Of a DNA stretch of 6,253 bases, positions 1-4,836 are shown in pieces (positions within the stretch are counted from its first letter, which is position 1; every line of letters begins with the position of its first letter). Source of the DNA: Oscillospiraceae bacterium (GTDB taxonomy: Bacteria > Bacillota > Clostridia > Oscillospirales > Ruminococcaceae); the NCBI GenBank assembly GCA_029068025.1, contig JAIEDJ010000302.1, positions 1-6,253 on the forward strand. The letters are read 5' to 3'. The position numbers were made by a program, and so were the translations under genes. The notes beneath the pieces were generated by a model. That model saw only the letters and a program-made list of their open reading frames with translations. It was not told where the DNA came from and ran no database searches.

Positions 1-2
1 AG

Positions 3-299
3 ATAAATCATATCAAGACCGACTGCACAAACGGCAGAAAGCTTGTTATTATTGGTGACAGCTACGACAACGCGATGTTTTTGAGTCTCACGAGCTCGTT
101 CTCGGAGATCTGGGTGTGCGATATGCGCGCTAATATGAAAGATCCGTATTTTGATCTGAATATCATTGATTTTATTGAGAAGATGGGCGCTACCGACGTG
201 CTGTTCTGCATGGATACTTTCAGTGCTGTCGGATCTAACCGAAACGGGCTTCGTGTCATGCTGGATAGTCCGAAAATGCTGAAGACCGGCAATGAATAG
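3..299 (+). CDS. DHHW/AlgX-like SGNH O-acyltransferase family protein, C-terminal fragment
   Basis: The reading frame is open from the left edge to a TAG stop, giving the last 98 residues of a larger protein whose start lies outside the window. The visible part contains RKLVIIGDSYDNAM followed by SEIWVCDMR. This is the pattern seen near the C-terminus of DHHW and AlgX/AlgJ-type proteins, where the Ser of GD/TSY (codon 60-62 here) is the nucleophile and the Asp-His motif (DHHW) lies upstream in the chain. Family members act outside the membrane and, with an MBOAT membrane protein, transfer acetyl or similar acyl groups to polysaccharides. The DHHW motif itself is outside the window, so the family call rests on the GDSY block and the following 'eIwvcDmR' strand. 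The lipoprotein gene starts 50 bases downstream with no terminator visible between them, so the two are probably cotranscribed. An ATG at 75-77 in this frame is internal and not a start. Confidence 0.7.
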   Translation: MNHIKTDCTNGRKLVIIGDSYDNAMFLSLTSSFSEIWVCDMRANMKDPYFDLNIIDFIEKMGATDVLFCMDTFSAVGSNRNGLRVMLDSPKMLKTGNE

Positions 300-349
300 C
301 TGTTAGTTGTGGTGTGCGCTTCACGCGGGGAAATTAAAAAGGGGAAAAT

Positions 350-1324
350 ATGAAAAAGACATTTTATACTGCGGCATTTCTGGCGGCTGCAATGATGCTT
401 ACCGCCTGCTCAAGGACAGACAAAACGGATCCGAATGCGGTCGTTGTTCAAGGCTCGGGCGGTTCTGTTGAAGAACCTAGCCTGCCCGAAGCTCCTCAGA
501 CGATCGTTGACGGAAAGCTGGACGCGGATAAGCTCCATACGGTTAAAAGCGGCGAGGTGCTGCGAGTTGCGGACGGGGAAACGCTGCTCATCAACGGGCG
601 CTTGCTGTGCAACAACGGCGGAAAGGTCGTTGTTGAAAAGGGCGGAAGTCTGATGGTAAACGGTGAGATCGAGCTTTCTGGCGAGCTGGAGCTGCTGGGC
701 GAAATGGCGCTCTCGGAGGACGCGAAGGTCTACGGCGAGGGCGCGATGACGCTGAGTTCCTTTGATGATATTGACTGCAAGGGCAGCTTTAAGGCAAAAA
801 TAATTCCGCCGGAGCCTGTGGTTACAGACGGGATAACTACAGTAGGCGGAGTACTTATCGTAAACAAGAAGATCGCGTTGCCCGAGACCTACGGTCCCGG
901 ACTGGATAAGGACGCACTTGCCGCCTTGAAGAAAATGCGTGAGGGTTCGGGATACGATATGCCGGTCATTTCCGGATTCAGAAGCTATGAGTATCAGAAA
1001 ACGGTTTTTAAGGGATGGTGCGATAGAGACGGCGAGGAGATCGCGAGCACATATTCGGCGCGTCCCGGTCACAGCGAGCACCAGAGCGGGCTTGCGATGG
1101 ATATCAGCTACATCGATCAGGAGTACGGCGAGACCGAGGAAGGCAAGTGGGTAGCGGCGCACTGCCACGAATACGGCTTTATAATCCGCTATCAGCTCGG
1201 CAAGGACGATATCACGGGATATATGTATGAGCCGTGGCATCTGCGCTATCTTGGTGAAAGCACCGCAAGGCTGGTTTTCGACAGTGGGCTTACACTTGAT
1301 GAATTCCTCGGAGTGGAAAGCTGA
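350..1324 (+). CDS. VanY-type D-alanyl-D-alanine carboxypeptidase family lipoprotein (peptidase M15B)
   Basis: The 324-residue protein begins with a lipoprotein signal (Lys-Lys, hydrophobic stretch, lipobox LTAC with Cys20), so it should be anchored outside the cytoplasmic membrane. Residues 21-60 form a low-complexity Pro/Glu/Asp linker. Residues 61-150 consist of short strands of the type GGSLMVNGEIELSGELELLG, suggesting a small beta-solenoid like those of bactofilin-type or right-handed beta-helix domains. Residues 165-318 form the M15B catalytic domain: SGFRSYEYQ (208-216), SEHQSGLAMD (242-251; predicted zinc ligands His244 and Asp251) and EPWHLRYLG (294-302; catalytic Glu294, zinc ligand His297). 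All expected active-site residues are present. Such enzymes remove the terminal D-Ala from peptidoglycan stem peptides. In Enterococcus VanY takes part in vancomycin resistance, but no van genes are seen here, so a wall-remodelling role is more likely. The start is set by GGGG at 341-344 six bases before the ATG, and by the signal peptide. Confidence 0.92.
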   Translation: MKKTFYTAAFLAAAMMLTACSRTDKTDPNAVVVQGSGGSVEEPSLPEAPQTIVDGKLDADKLHTVKSGEVLRVADGETLLINGRLLCNNGGKVVVEKGGSLMVNGEIELSGELELLGEMALSEDAKVYGEGAMTLSSFDDIDCKGSFKAKIIPPEPVVTDGITTVGGVLIVNKKIALPETYGPGLDKDALAALKKMREGSGYDMPVISGFRSYEYQKTVFKGWCDRDGEEIASTYSARPGHSEHQSGLAMDISYIDQEYGETEEGKWVAAHCHEYGFIIRYQLGKDDITGYMYEPWHLRYLGESTARLVFDSGLTLDEFLGVES

Positions 1325-1424
1325 TAAAGCTAAGATCACAAGCCCATAAAGATAAACCCTGTTGATTATGGCTGGTTTTGGAAGGTTGACGATTGGTAGT
1401 TTTTCAAAAAATTTCAAAAATTTT

Positions 1425-1453
1425 AAAACCGTGCGGCGCTTCGCGCCGGTTTT
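1425..1453 (+). terminator. GC-rich hairpin, possible transcription terminator after the VanY gene
   Basis: AAAACC (1425-1430) pairs with GGTTTT (1448-1453), and GGCGC (1435-1439) pairs with GCGCC (1443-1447) around a TTC loop, with a GTGC bulge on the left arm. The T run is part of the stem and the sequence then continues as GATTGTATTT, so the U-tract is weak. The hairpin lies 100 bases past the VanY stop and just ahead of a consensus promoter, the expected place for a boundary. The rest of 1325-1528 is AT-rich non-coding sequence with short direct repeats (TTTCAAAAA at 1402-1410 and again at 1412-1420) and no gene that I can support. Confidence 0.45.
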
Positions 1454-1528
1454 GATTGTATTTAGATCAAAACGTTCCGGGTAAGGAATACTATTTTGTT
1501 TTATTTGGTATTATGTTGATGATGCTGC

Positions 1529-1557
1529 TTGACAAGTTCAATGTGATGTGGTATAAT
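1529..1557 (+). promoter_or_regulatory. Consensus sigma-A promoter for the FkbH-ACP operon
   Basis: TTGACA (1529-1534) and TATAAT (1552-1557) are both perfect consensus hexamers separated by exactly 17 bases, and the -10 is extended (TGG directly before it, 1549-1551). Transcription should start near 1564. That leaves a 5' leader of about 270 nt before the FkbH start codon, containing the repeat array and the folded element described separately. No operator overlapping the promoter is evident. The unusually long structured leader suggests any control acts after initiation. Confidence 0.9.
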
Positions 1558-1582
1558 GAACGTATTAACGGAAACACAATAC

Positions 1583-1705
1583 ACGCGCGGCAAAGGCGCT
1601 TTAAGTCAAGAACAACTTTTTAAAAACGAAGCAAAAGCGCTTGTGCCGAGATCGACGTTTTTAACACGCAGTAAAGGCTCTTGCGCTAAGAGCAACGTTC
1701 GATAT
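1583..1705 (+). repeat. Tandem imperfect ~40-nt repeats in the FkbH leader (array A, three units)
   Basis: Three units begin near 1583, 1626 and 1666. The (G)CAAA/GTAAA anchors at 1590, 1631 and 1671 give periods of 41 and 40 bases. Each unit has a left part close to ACGCAGCAAAAGCGCTT, centred on an imperfect palindrome (GCAAAAGCGCTTGTGC in unit 2, 1631-1646), and a right part close to GATCAACGTTTTTAAC. In unit 2 the flanks TTAAAAACG (1620-1628) and CGTTTTTAA (1656-1664) can also pair, so that unit can form a longer hairpin. The same repeat family recurs at 3620-3732 before the ACP gene and nowhere else in the window. There are no unique spacers between units. Confidence 0.8.
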
Positions 1706-1711
1706 GGCAGT

Positions 1712-1814
1712 GAATTTCAAAAAGGGCGAAATTTTAATTTCGCCCGGTTCTCAATTGACGGCTAAGCGCAGCGCGAAGCGCGGAGTGTGCCGCTAATTGA
1801 GAATTTTGAAATTC
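1712..1814 (+). promoter_or_regulatory. Three-way-junction-like leader structure before the FkbH gene (element A)
   Basis: GAATTTCAAAA (1712-1722) is perfectly complementary to TTTTGAAATTC (1804-1814), an 11-bp closing stem. Inside it are two hairpins. GGGCGAAA (1724-1731) pairs with TTTCGCCC (1738-1745). TTCTCAATT (1748-1756) pairs with AATTGAGAA (1795-1803) and continues through GGC/GCC pairs around 1760-1762 and 1789-1791 to a GCGC-GAA-GCGC tip (1771-1781). The last helix abuts the closing stem, giving a compact three-way junction. The structure ends nine bases before AAGGAG (1823-1828), so folding could affect translation initiation. It does not end in a T run, so it is not an ordinary terminator. 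The pairing is read by eye and no folding program was run. Confidence 0.7.
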
Positions 1815-1833
1815 TTTTAAATAAGGAGTTAGT

Positions 1834-3612
1834 ATGGTTAAGGAATTGACTTATCCGTTTGACGGCGATGAGATAATGCAGAAAAAGAAAAAGCTGCTGC
1901 GTGTTCTCAAGGAACATGAAAGCGGCGCTGTGCCGCTGAGGATCGCGATGCTCGGCGGGTCGACCACGCATGACATCATCGCTGTGCTGGAGCTTTTTCT
2001 GCGCGACAGGGGAATAGTTCCGGCGTTTTACGAGTCGGAGTACGCGCAGTATTTCAATGACGCGGTTTTCCCGAACAAGGAGCTGGAGGAGTTCAAGCCC
2101 GAGATCGTGTTTATTCACACTACCTCACGGAATATTGAGGAAAAGCCCAAGGTCGGAGAGGACGGCGCGGCGGTCGCGGAGAAGCTCGAACGCGAGTATA
2201 AGCGTTATGAGAAGATGTGGACGAGCATTTCCGAAAAGTACGGGTGCACCGTCATTCAGAACAACTTCGAGCTGCCGCCGGAGCGTCTGCTCGGAAACCG
2301 CGAGGTCGGGTGCGCTTACGGAAGGATCGATTTTATCACGCGGCTTAACTGCAAAATGTATGACTACGCGCAGAGCCACAAGAATTTTTATATCCATGAT
2401 ATAAATTATCTGTCGGCGGCTTACGGTCTGGACAGATGGCACGAGCTTCGTCACTGGCATTTGTATAAGTACGCTATGAGCGTGTCGGCGATCCCGGATT
2501 TTGCGTACAGCCTTTCTTCGATAATCTGTTCCGTTATGGGCAGAAACAAGAAGGTTCTCGCCCTTGATCTGGACAACACGCTGTGGGGCGGCGTTATCGG
2601 CGACGACGGTCAGGCGGGTATCGAGATAGGCAGCGAGACCTCCGAGGGGCAGAGCTTCAAGCGGCTCCAGGAGTTCATCAAGGCGCACAAGGAGCTGGGC
2701 GTGCTGCTCACCGTATGCTCGAAGAACGATCATGAGAATGCTATCTCGGGACTGGAGCACCCCGACGGCGCTCTGAAGCCGGATGATTTCGCGTGTATCA
2801 AGGCAAACTGGGACGAGAAGTGGCGCAATCTCAACGAATCGGCACAGGAGCTGAATCTGCTTCCAGAGAGCTTTGTATTCGTTGACGATAATCCTGTTGA
2901 ACGCGATATAGTACGCGCACAGTCTCCCGAGATCAACGTGCTTGATTTTGAAACGCCCGAGGAATGTATACGCGCTATTGACCGCTGCGGATATTTCGAG
3001 GTAACGTCGCTGTCGGCGGACGACGCGGCGCGCGGCGAGATGTACAAGGCGAACGCTCAGAGAGCCGAAGCGGAAAAGAAGTTTGAAAGCTACGACGATT
3101 TTCTGCTGAGCCTGGAGATGAAAGCGGAGATCCGCGACTTTGACGAAGTCCATCTTCCGCGTATCACGCAGCTTACCAACAAGAGCAATCAGTTCAACGT
3201 GACAACAAAGCGGTACACGCAGAGCGAGATGGAGGCGGTCGCGGCGGATAACGAGCATATCCGTCTGTGCGGCAGGCTGGAGGACAAGTTCGGTGACAAC
3301 GGCATAGTTTCGGTCGTTATCGGAAGGAAGGAAGCGGAAAAGCTGCATATCGAGCTGTGGCTTATGAGCTGCCGTGTTCTCAAGCGCGATATGGAATACG
3401 CTATGCTGGATACGCTGGTCGGAGAGTGCAGAAAGCAGGGTATCGGTGAGATCGTGGGGTATTATTATCCGACAAAGAAGAACGCGATGGTCAAGGAGCT
3501 GTTCGGGGACTTCGGATTCGAGAAGGTTTCCGAGGACGCAGACGGAAACACGGTCTGGAGACTTAAAGTTGAAGGCTATGCGAATAAAAACAAGGCAATA
3601 AATGTTAATTAA
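1834..3612 (+). CDS. FkbH-like HAD-superfamily IIIC protein (acyl loading onto ACP)
   Basis: The 592-residue protein has the full FkbH-like layout. Residues 30-235 form an N-terminal SGNH-like domain (IAMLGGSTTHDI at 37-48). Residues 240-385 are the HAD phosphatase-like core: VLALDLDNTLWGG with Asp245 and Asp247, SKND with Ser296, Lys323, and FVFVDDNPVER with Asp351/Asp352. The C-terminal GNAT-like domain shows the family signatures TNKSNQFNVTT (448-458), DKFGDNGIV (484-492) and MSCRVLKRDME (511-521). In FK520-type methoxymalonyl-ACP pathways FkbH takes the glyceryl group from 1,3-bisphosphoglycerate, releases phosphate and leaves a glyceryl thioester on an ACP. The partner ACP gene is the next one downstream. 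No dehydrogenase, methyltransferase or polyketide synthase partners are in the window, so the loaded group may be used directly, plausibly for surface-polymer acylation. The start is supported by AAGGAG at 1823-1828, five bases before the ATG. The exact donor cannot be read from sequence. Confidence 0.93.
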   Translation: MVKELTYPFDGDEIMQKKKKLLRVLKEHESGAVPLRIAMLGGSTTHDIIAVLELFLRDRGIVPAFYESEYAQYFNDAVFPNKELEEFKPEIVFIHTTSRNIEEKPKVGEDGAAVAEKLEREYKRYEKMWTSISEKYGCTVIQNNFELPPERLLGNREVGCAYGRIDFITRLNCKMYDYAQSHKNFYIHDINYLSAAYGLDRWHELRHWHLYKYAMSVSAIPDFAYSLSSIICSVMGRNKKVLALDLDNTLWGGVIGDDGQAGIEIGSETSEGQSFKRLQEFIKAHKELGVLLTVCSKNDHENAISGLEHPDGALKPDDFACIKANWDEKWRNLNESAQELNLLPESFVFVDDNPVERDIVRAQSPEINVLDFETPEECIRAIDRCGYFEVTSLSADDAARGEMYKANAQRAEAEKKFESYDDFLLSLEMKAEIRDFDEVHLPRITQLTNKSNQFNVTTKRYTQSEMEAVAADNEHIRLCGRLEDKFGDNGIVSVVIGRKEAEKLHIELWLMSCRVLKRDMEYAMLDTLVGECRKQGIGEIVGYYYPTKKNAMVKELFGDFGFEKVSEDADGNTVWRLKVEGYANKNKAINVN

Positions 3613-3619
3613 TTAAGAG

Positions 3620-3732
3620 ACCTTTGTCGAGATCCACATCATAAACGCACAGCAAAAGCGCTTATGCTATGATCAACGCTATCAAAGCGCAGCAAAGGCA
3701 TTTTCGGCAAGATCAACATTTTAAACACGCAG
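3620..3732 (+). repeat. Tandem imperfect ~40-nt repeats before the ACP gene (array B)
   Basis: The array starts eight bases after the FkbH stop with a truncated unit (3620-3644, CGAGATC followed by a CATCATAAAC end). Full units follow near 3645 and 3687, with GCAAA anchors at 3652 and 3692 (40-base period). A partial unit (ACGCAG, 3727-3732) runs into the following inverted repeat. The units match array A: AGCAAAAGCGCTTATGC (3651-3667) against AGCAAAAGCGCTTGTGC (1630-1646), and AAGATCAACATTTTAAAC (3709-3726) against the right part of the A units. No promoter is recognisable in this spacer, so the array is most likely transcribed within the FkbH-ACP message. Confidence 0.78.
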
Positions 3733-3850
3733 GCAATTTGCGAAAGCAAGCGACGTGGATTGGCGCGCGCAGCGAAGCGGAGCGTGACAAGCCGCGCCGC
3801 TTGGCTAGGGCTAAGTGAGCGAAGCGAGCGCAGCCCGGTTCGCAAATTGC
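3733..3850 (+). promoter_or_regulatory. Three-way-junction-like leader structure before the ACP gene (element B)
   Basis: GCAATTTGCG (3733-3742) is perfectly complementary to CGCAAATTGC (3841-3850). Enclosed are a GC-rich helix (GGCGCG 3762-3767 with CGCGCC 3793-3798, extended by AAGC 3748-3751 with GCTT 3799-3802) and a second hairpin (GGGCT 3808-3812 with AGCCC 3832-3836). The 3' end resembles element A: GCCCGGTTC before the last strand, then AAATTC, AAATAAGGAG and the start codon. The closing-stem sequences of A and B differ while pairing is kept, as expected if structure matters. AAGGAGG begins 11 bases after the stem. Coordinates are from manual pairing. Confidence 0.7.
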
Positions 3851-3872
3851 AAATTCAAATAAGGAGGATATT

Positions 3873-4121
3873 ATGGACAAGGAAAAAATTAAGGCACGGC
3901 TTAACGAGGTGTTCCGCGATGTGTTCGATGATGAGGGTATCGAACTGAGCGAGGATACCACCGCAGACGATATCGACGGCTGGGACAGTCTGGAGCATAT
4001 CACGCTTATCTCGGCAGTGGAAAAGGCGTTTAAAATGCGCTTTACCATGAAAGAAGTCAGCGGTATGAAAAATGTCGGCGAGATGATAGACATTCTCGCG
4101 GAACGCGCAAAGAAGATCTGA
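3873..4121 (+). CDS. Acyl carrier protein
   Basis: This 82-residue acidic protein has the size and helical pattern of a stand-alone acyl carrier protein. The motif GWDSLEHITLI (36-46) carries Ser39, the expected 4'-phosphopantetheine attachment site. The following EKAFKMRFTMKEV matches the helix II to loop region of ACP and DltC-type proteins, and NVGEMIDIL is the last helix. It should be cytoplasmic and carry the group loaded by the upstream FkbH-like protein, as in other FkbH-ACP pairs. The start is fixed by a near-perfect AAGGAGG (3861-3867) five bases before the ATG. The gene lies 260 bases after FkbH, separated by repeat array B and element B, and is followed within 15 bases by a strong terminator, so it is the last gene of its operon. 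It is not the housekeeping fatty-acid ACP by context: no fab genes are nearby and the DSL motif has a GW lead common to pathway-specific carriers. Confidence 0.93.
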   Translation: MDKEKIKARLNEVFRDVFDDEGIELSEDTTADDIDGWDSLEHITLISAVEKAFKMRFTMKEVSGMKNVGEMIDILAERAKKI

Positions 4122-4135
4122 TATTTTCAAACGTT

Positions 4136-4170
4136 AAAGCTCCGTGACGGAATGCCGCACGGAGCTTTTT
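4136..4170 (+). terminator. Rho-independent terminator after the ACP gene
   Basis: AAAGCTCCGTG (4136-4146) pairs over 11 bp with CACGGAGCTTT (4158-4168). CGG/CCG (4148-4150 and 4155-4157) extends the stem to an AATG loop with one bulged A, and the 3' arm ends in TTTTT (4166-4170). It separates the FkbH-ACP unit from the sigma factor gene. Confidence 0.93.
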
Positions 4171-4190
4171 CATATTGGAAAAAATTTTTC

Positions 4191-4216
4191 TGTAATATTT
4201 TTTAAAATTCTCTGTC
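4191..4216 (+). promoter_or_regulatory. Putative ECF-sigma (autoregulatory) promoter
   Basis: TGTAAT (4191-4196), a 16-base T/A-rich spacer and TGTC (4213-4216) resemble the TGTAAC/TGAAAC-N16-CGTC promoters recognised by Firmicute ECF sigma factors such as SigV and SigM. The spacing is canonical and both boxes differ from that pattern at one base. No convincing TTGACA/TATAAT pair is present between the terminator and the sigma gene. Its place directly upstream of the ECF sigma gene fits autoregulation, which is an inference. Confidence 0.5.
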
Positions 4217-4240
4217 TTTTAGGGTGAAGGGCAGAACCGA

Positions 4241-4250
4241 TCCCCGGGGA
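4241..4250. other. Perfect 10-bp palindrome in the sigma factor leader
   Basis: TCCCCGGGGA is perfectly self-complementary and lies 32 bases before the sigma factor start, downstream of the putative ECF promoter. It could be an operator or a small hairpin. It is short and unique in the window, so function is uncertain. Confidence 0.25.
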
Positions 4251-4281
4251 CTTCAAAAATCCATGCTGAGGAGAGAATCAG

Positions 4282-4836
4282 ATGAATGACAGCGAGATCG
4301 TGGAGCTGTTTTTCTCGCGTGACGAGAAGGCTATATCCGCGGCTAATGAAAAATACGGCAAATACTGCGCCGCCGTTGCGATGAATATCCTCAAAAACCG
4401 CGAGGACTCCGAGGAATGTGTCAATGACGCGCTTTTAAAGGCGTGGAACTCCATTCCGCCGGAAAAACCACGCAATCTGGCGGGATTTCTGGCGAAGATC
4501 ACCAAGAATATCAGTCTTAACCGCTATAACAGCGTTCACGCGGACAAGCGCGGCGGCGGTGAGATCCCGCTGATCTATGACGAGCTGTCGGAATGTATAC
4601 CTGATGGCACGGACGTGGAGCGGAGCTTTGAGCAGTCGGAGCTGATAGACGCGGTGAGGGATTTTCTGAGGACGCTGCCCGAGCGTAAGCGGGATCTGTT
4701 CCTGCTGCGGTATTGGTACTGCCTGAGCGTTTCCGAGGCGGCAAAGCGGGTCGGGATCTCCGACAACAACGCCGCTGTCACGCTGCAAAGAACTAGAAAC
4801 AAGATACTGAAATATTTACGGAAAAGAGGTTTCTGA
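4282..4836 (+). CDS. ECF-type RNA polymerase sigma factor (sigma-70 family)
   Basis: The 184-residue protein has only the two core ECF regions. Region 2 spans about residues 10-82, including EDSEECVNDALLKAWNSIP (41-59; core and -10 recognition helices) and KITKNISLNRYN (72-83). Region 4 spans about 118-180, with LPERKRDLFLLRYWY (132-146) and the helix-turn-helix VSEAAKRVGISDNNAAVTLQ (150-169), which reads the -35 element. The short linker has no region 1.1 or 3, and the length is normal for ECF factors. The start is supported by GAGGAGA (4268-4274) seven bases upstream. The stop TGA shares its A with the next gene's ATG, so the two are translationally coupled, the usual arrangement for a sigma factor and its anti-sigma factor. 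It probably transcribes its own operon from the TGTAAT-N16-TGTC promoter upstream. The inducing signal is unknown. Confidence 0.93.
   Translation: MNDSEIVELFFSRDEKAISAANEKYGKYCAAVAMNILKNREDSEECVNDALLKAWNSIPPEKPRNLAGFLAKITKNISLNRYNSVHADKRGGGEIPLIYDELSECIPDGTDVERSFEQSELIDAVRDFLRTLPERKRDLFLLRYWYCLSVSEAAKRVGISDNNAAVTLQRTRNKILKYLRKRGF

Noticed and set aside
350..1324. Vancomycin resistance gene
   Set aside because: The M15B domain is shared by many housekeeping wall carboxypeptidases, and no vanH/A/X or VanRS-type genes are in the window.
410..1417. Long antisense open frame opposite the VanY gene
   Set aside because: It is a mirror of a GC-rich coding gene with clear active-site motifs on the + strand. 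The antisense protein shows no recognisable domain or start signal.
1450..1472. TTTTGAT/ATCAAAA hairpin that competes with the hairpin at 1425-1453, suggesting a terminator/antiterminator switch
   Set aside because: The stem is only 7 AT-rich pairs, and it lies upstream of the promoter and after the VanY gene, where a regulatory switch would have no obvious target.
1556..1765. A 69-codon open frame over repeat array A
   Set aside because: Its ATG overlaps the -10 box of the promoter, so it would not be on the transcript. It has no ribosome binding site, and its sequence simply follows the non-coding repeats.
1712..1814. Known riboswitch class in the FkbH leader
   Set aside because: I recognise no conserved core of a described riboswitch. 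Only the paired architecture is visible.
2125..3348. Long antisense open frame opposite the FkbH gene
   Set aside because: The + strand frame has all FkbH/HAD motifs. The antisense frame shows no domain and looks like a codon-bias shadow.
1583..3732. CRISPR-like array from the ~40-nt repeats
   Set aside because: The units are directly tandem and imperfect, have no unique spacers between them, and no cas genes are present.
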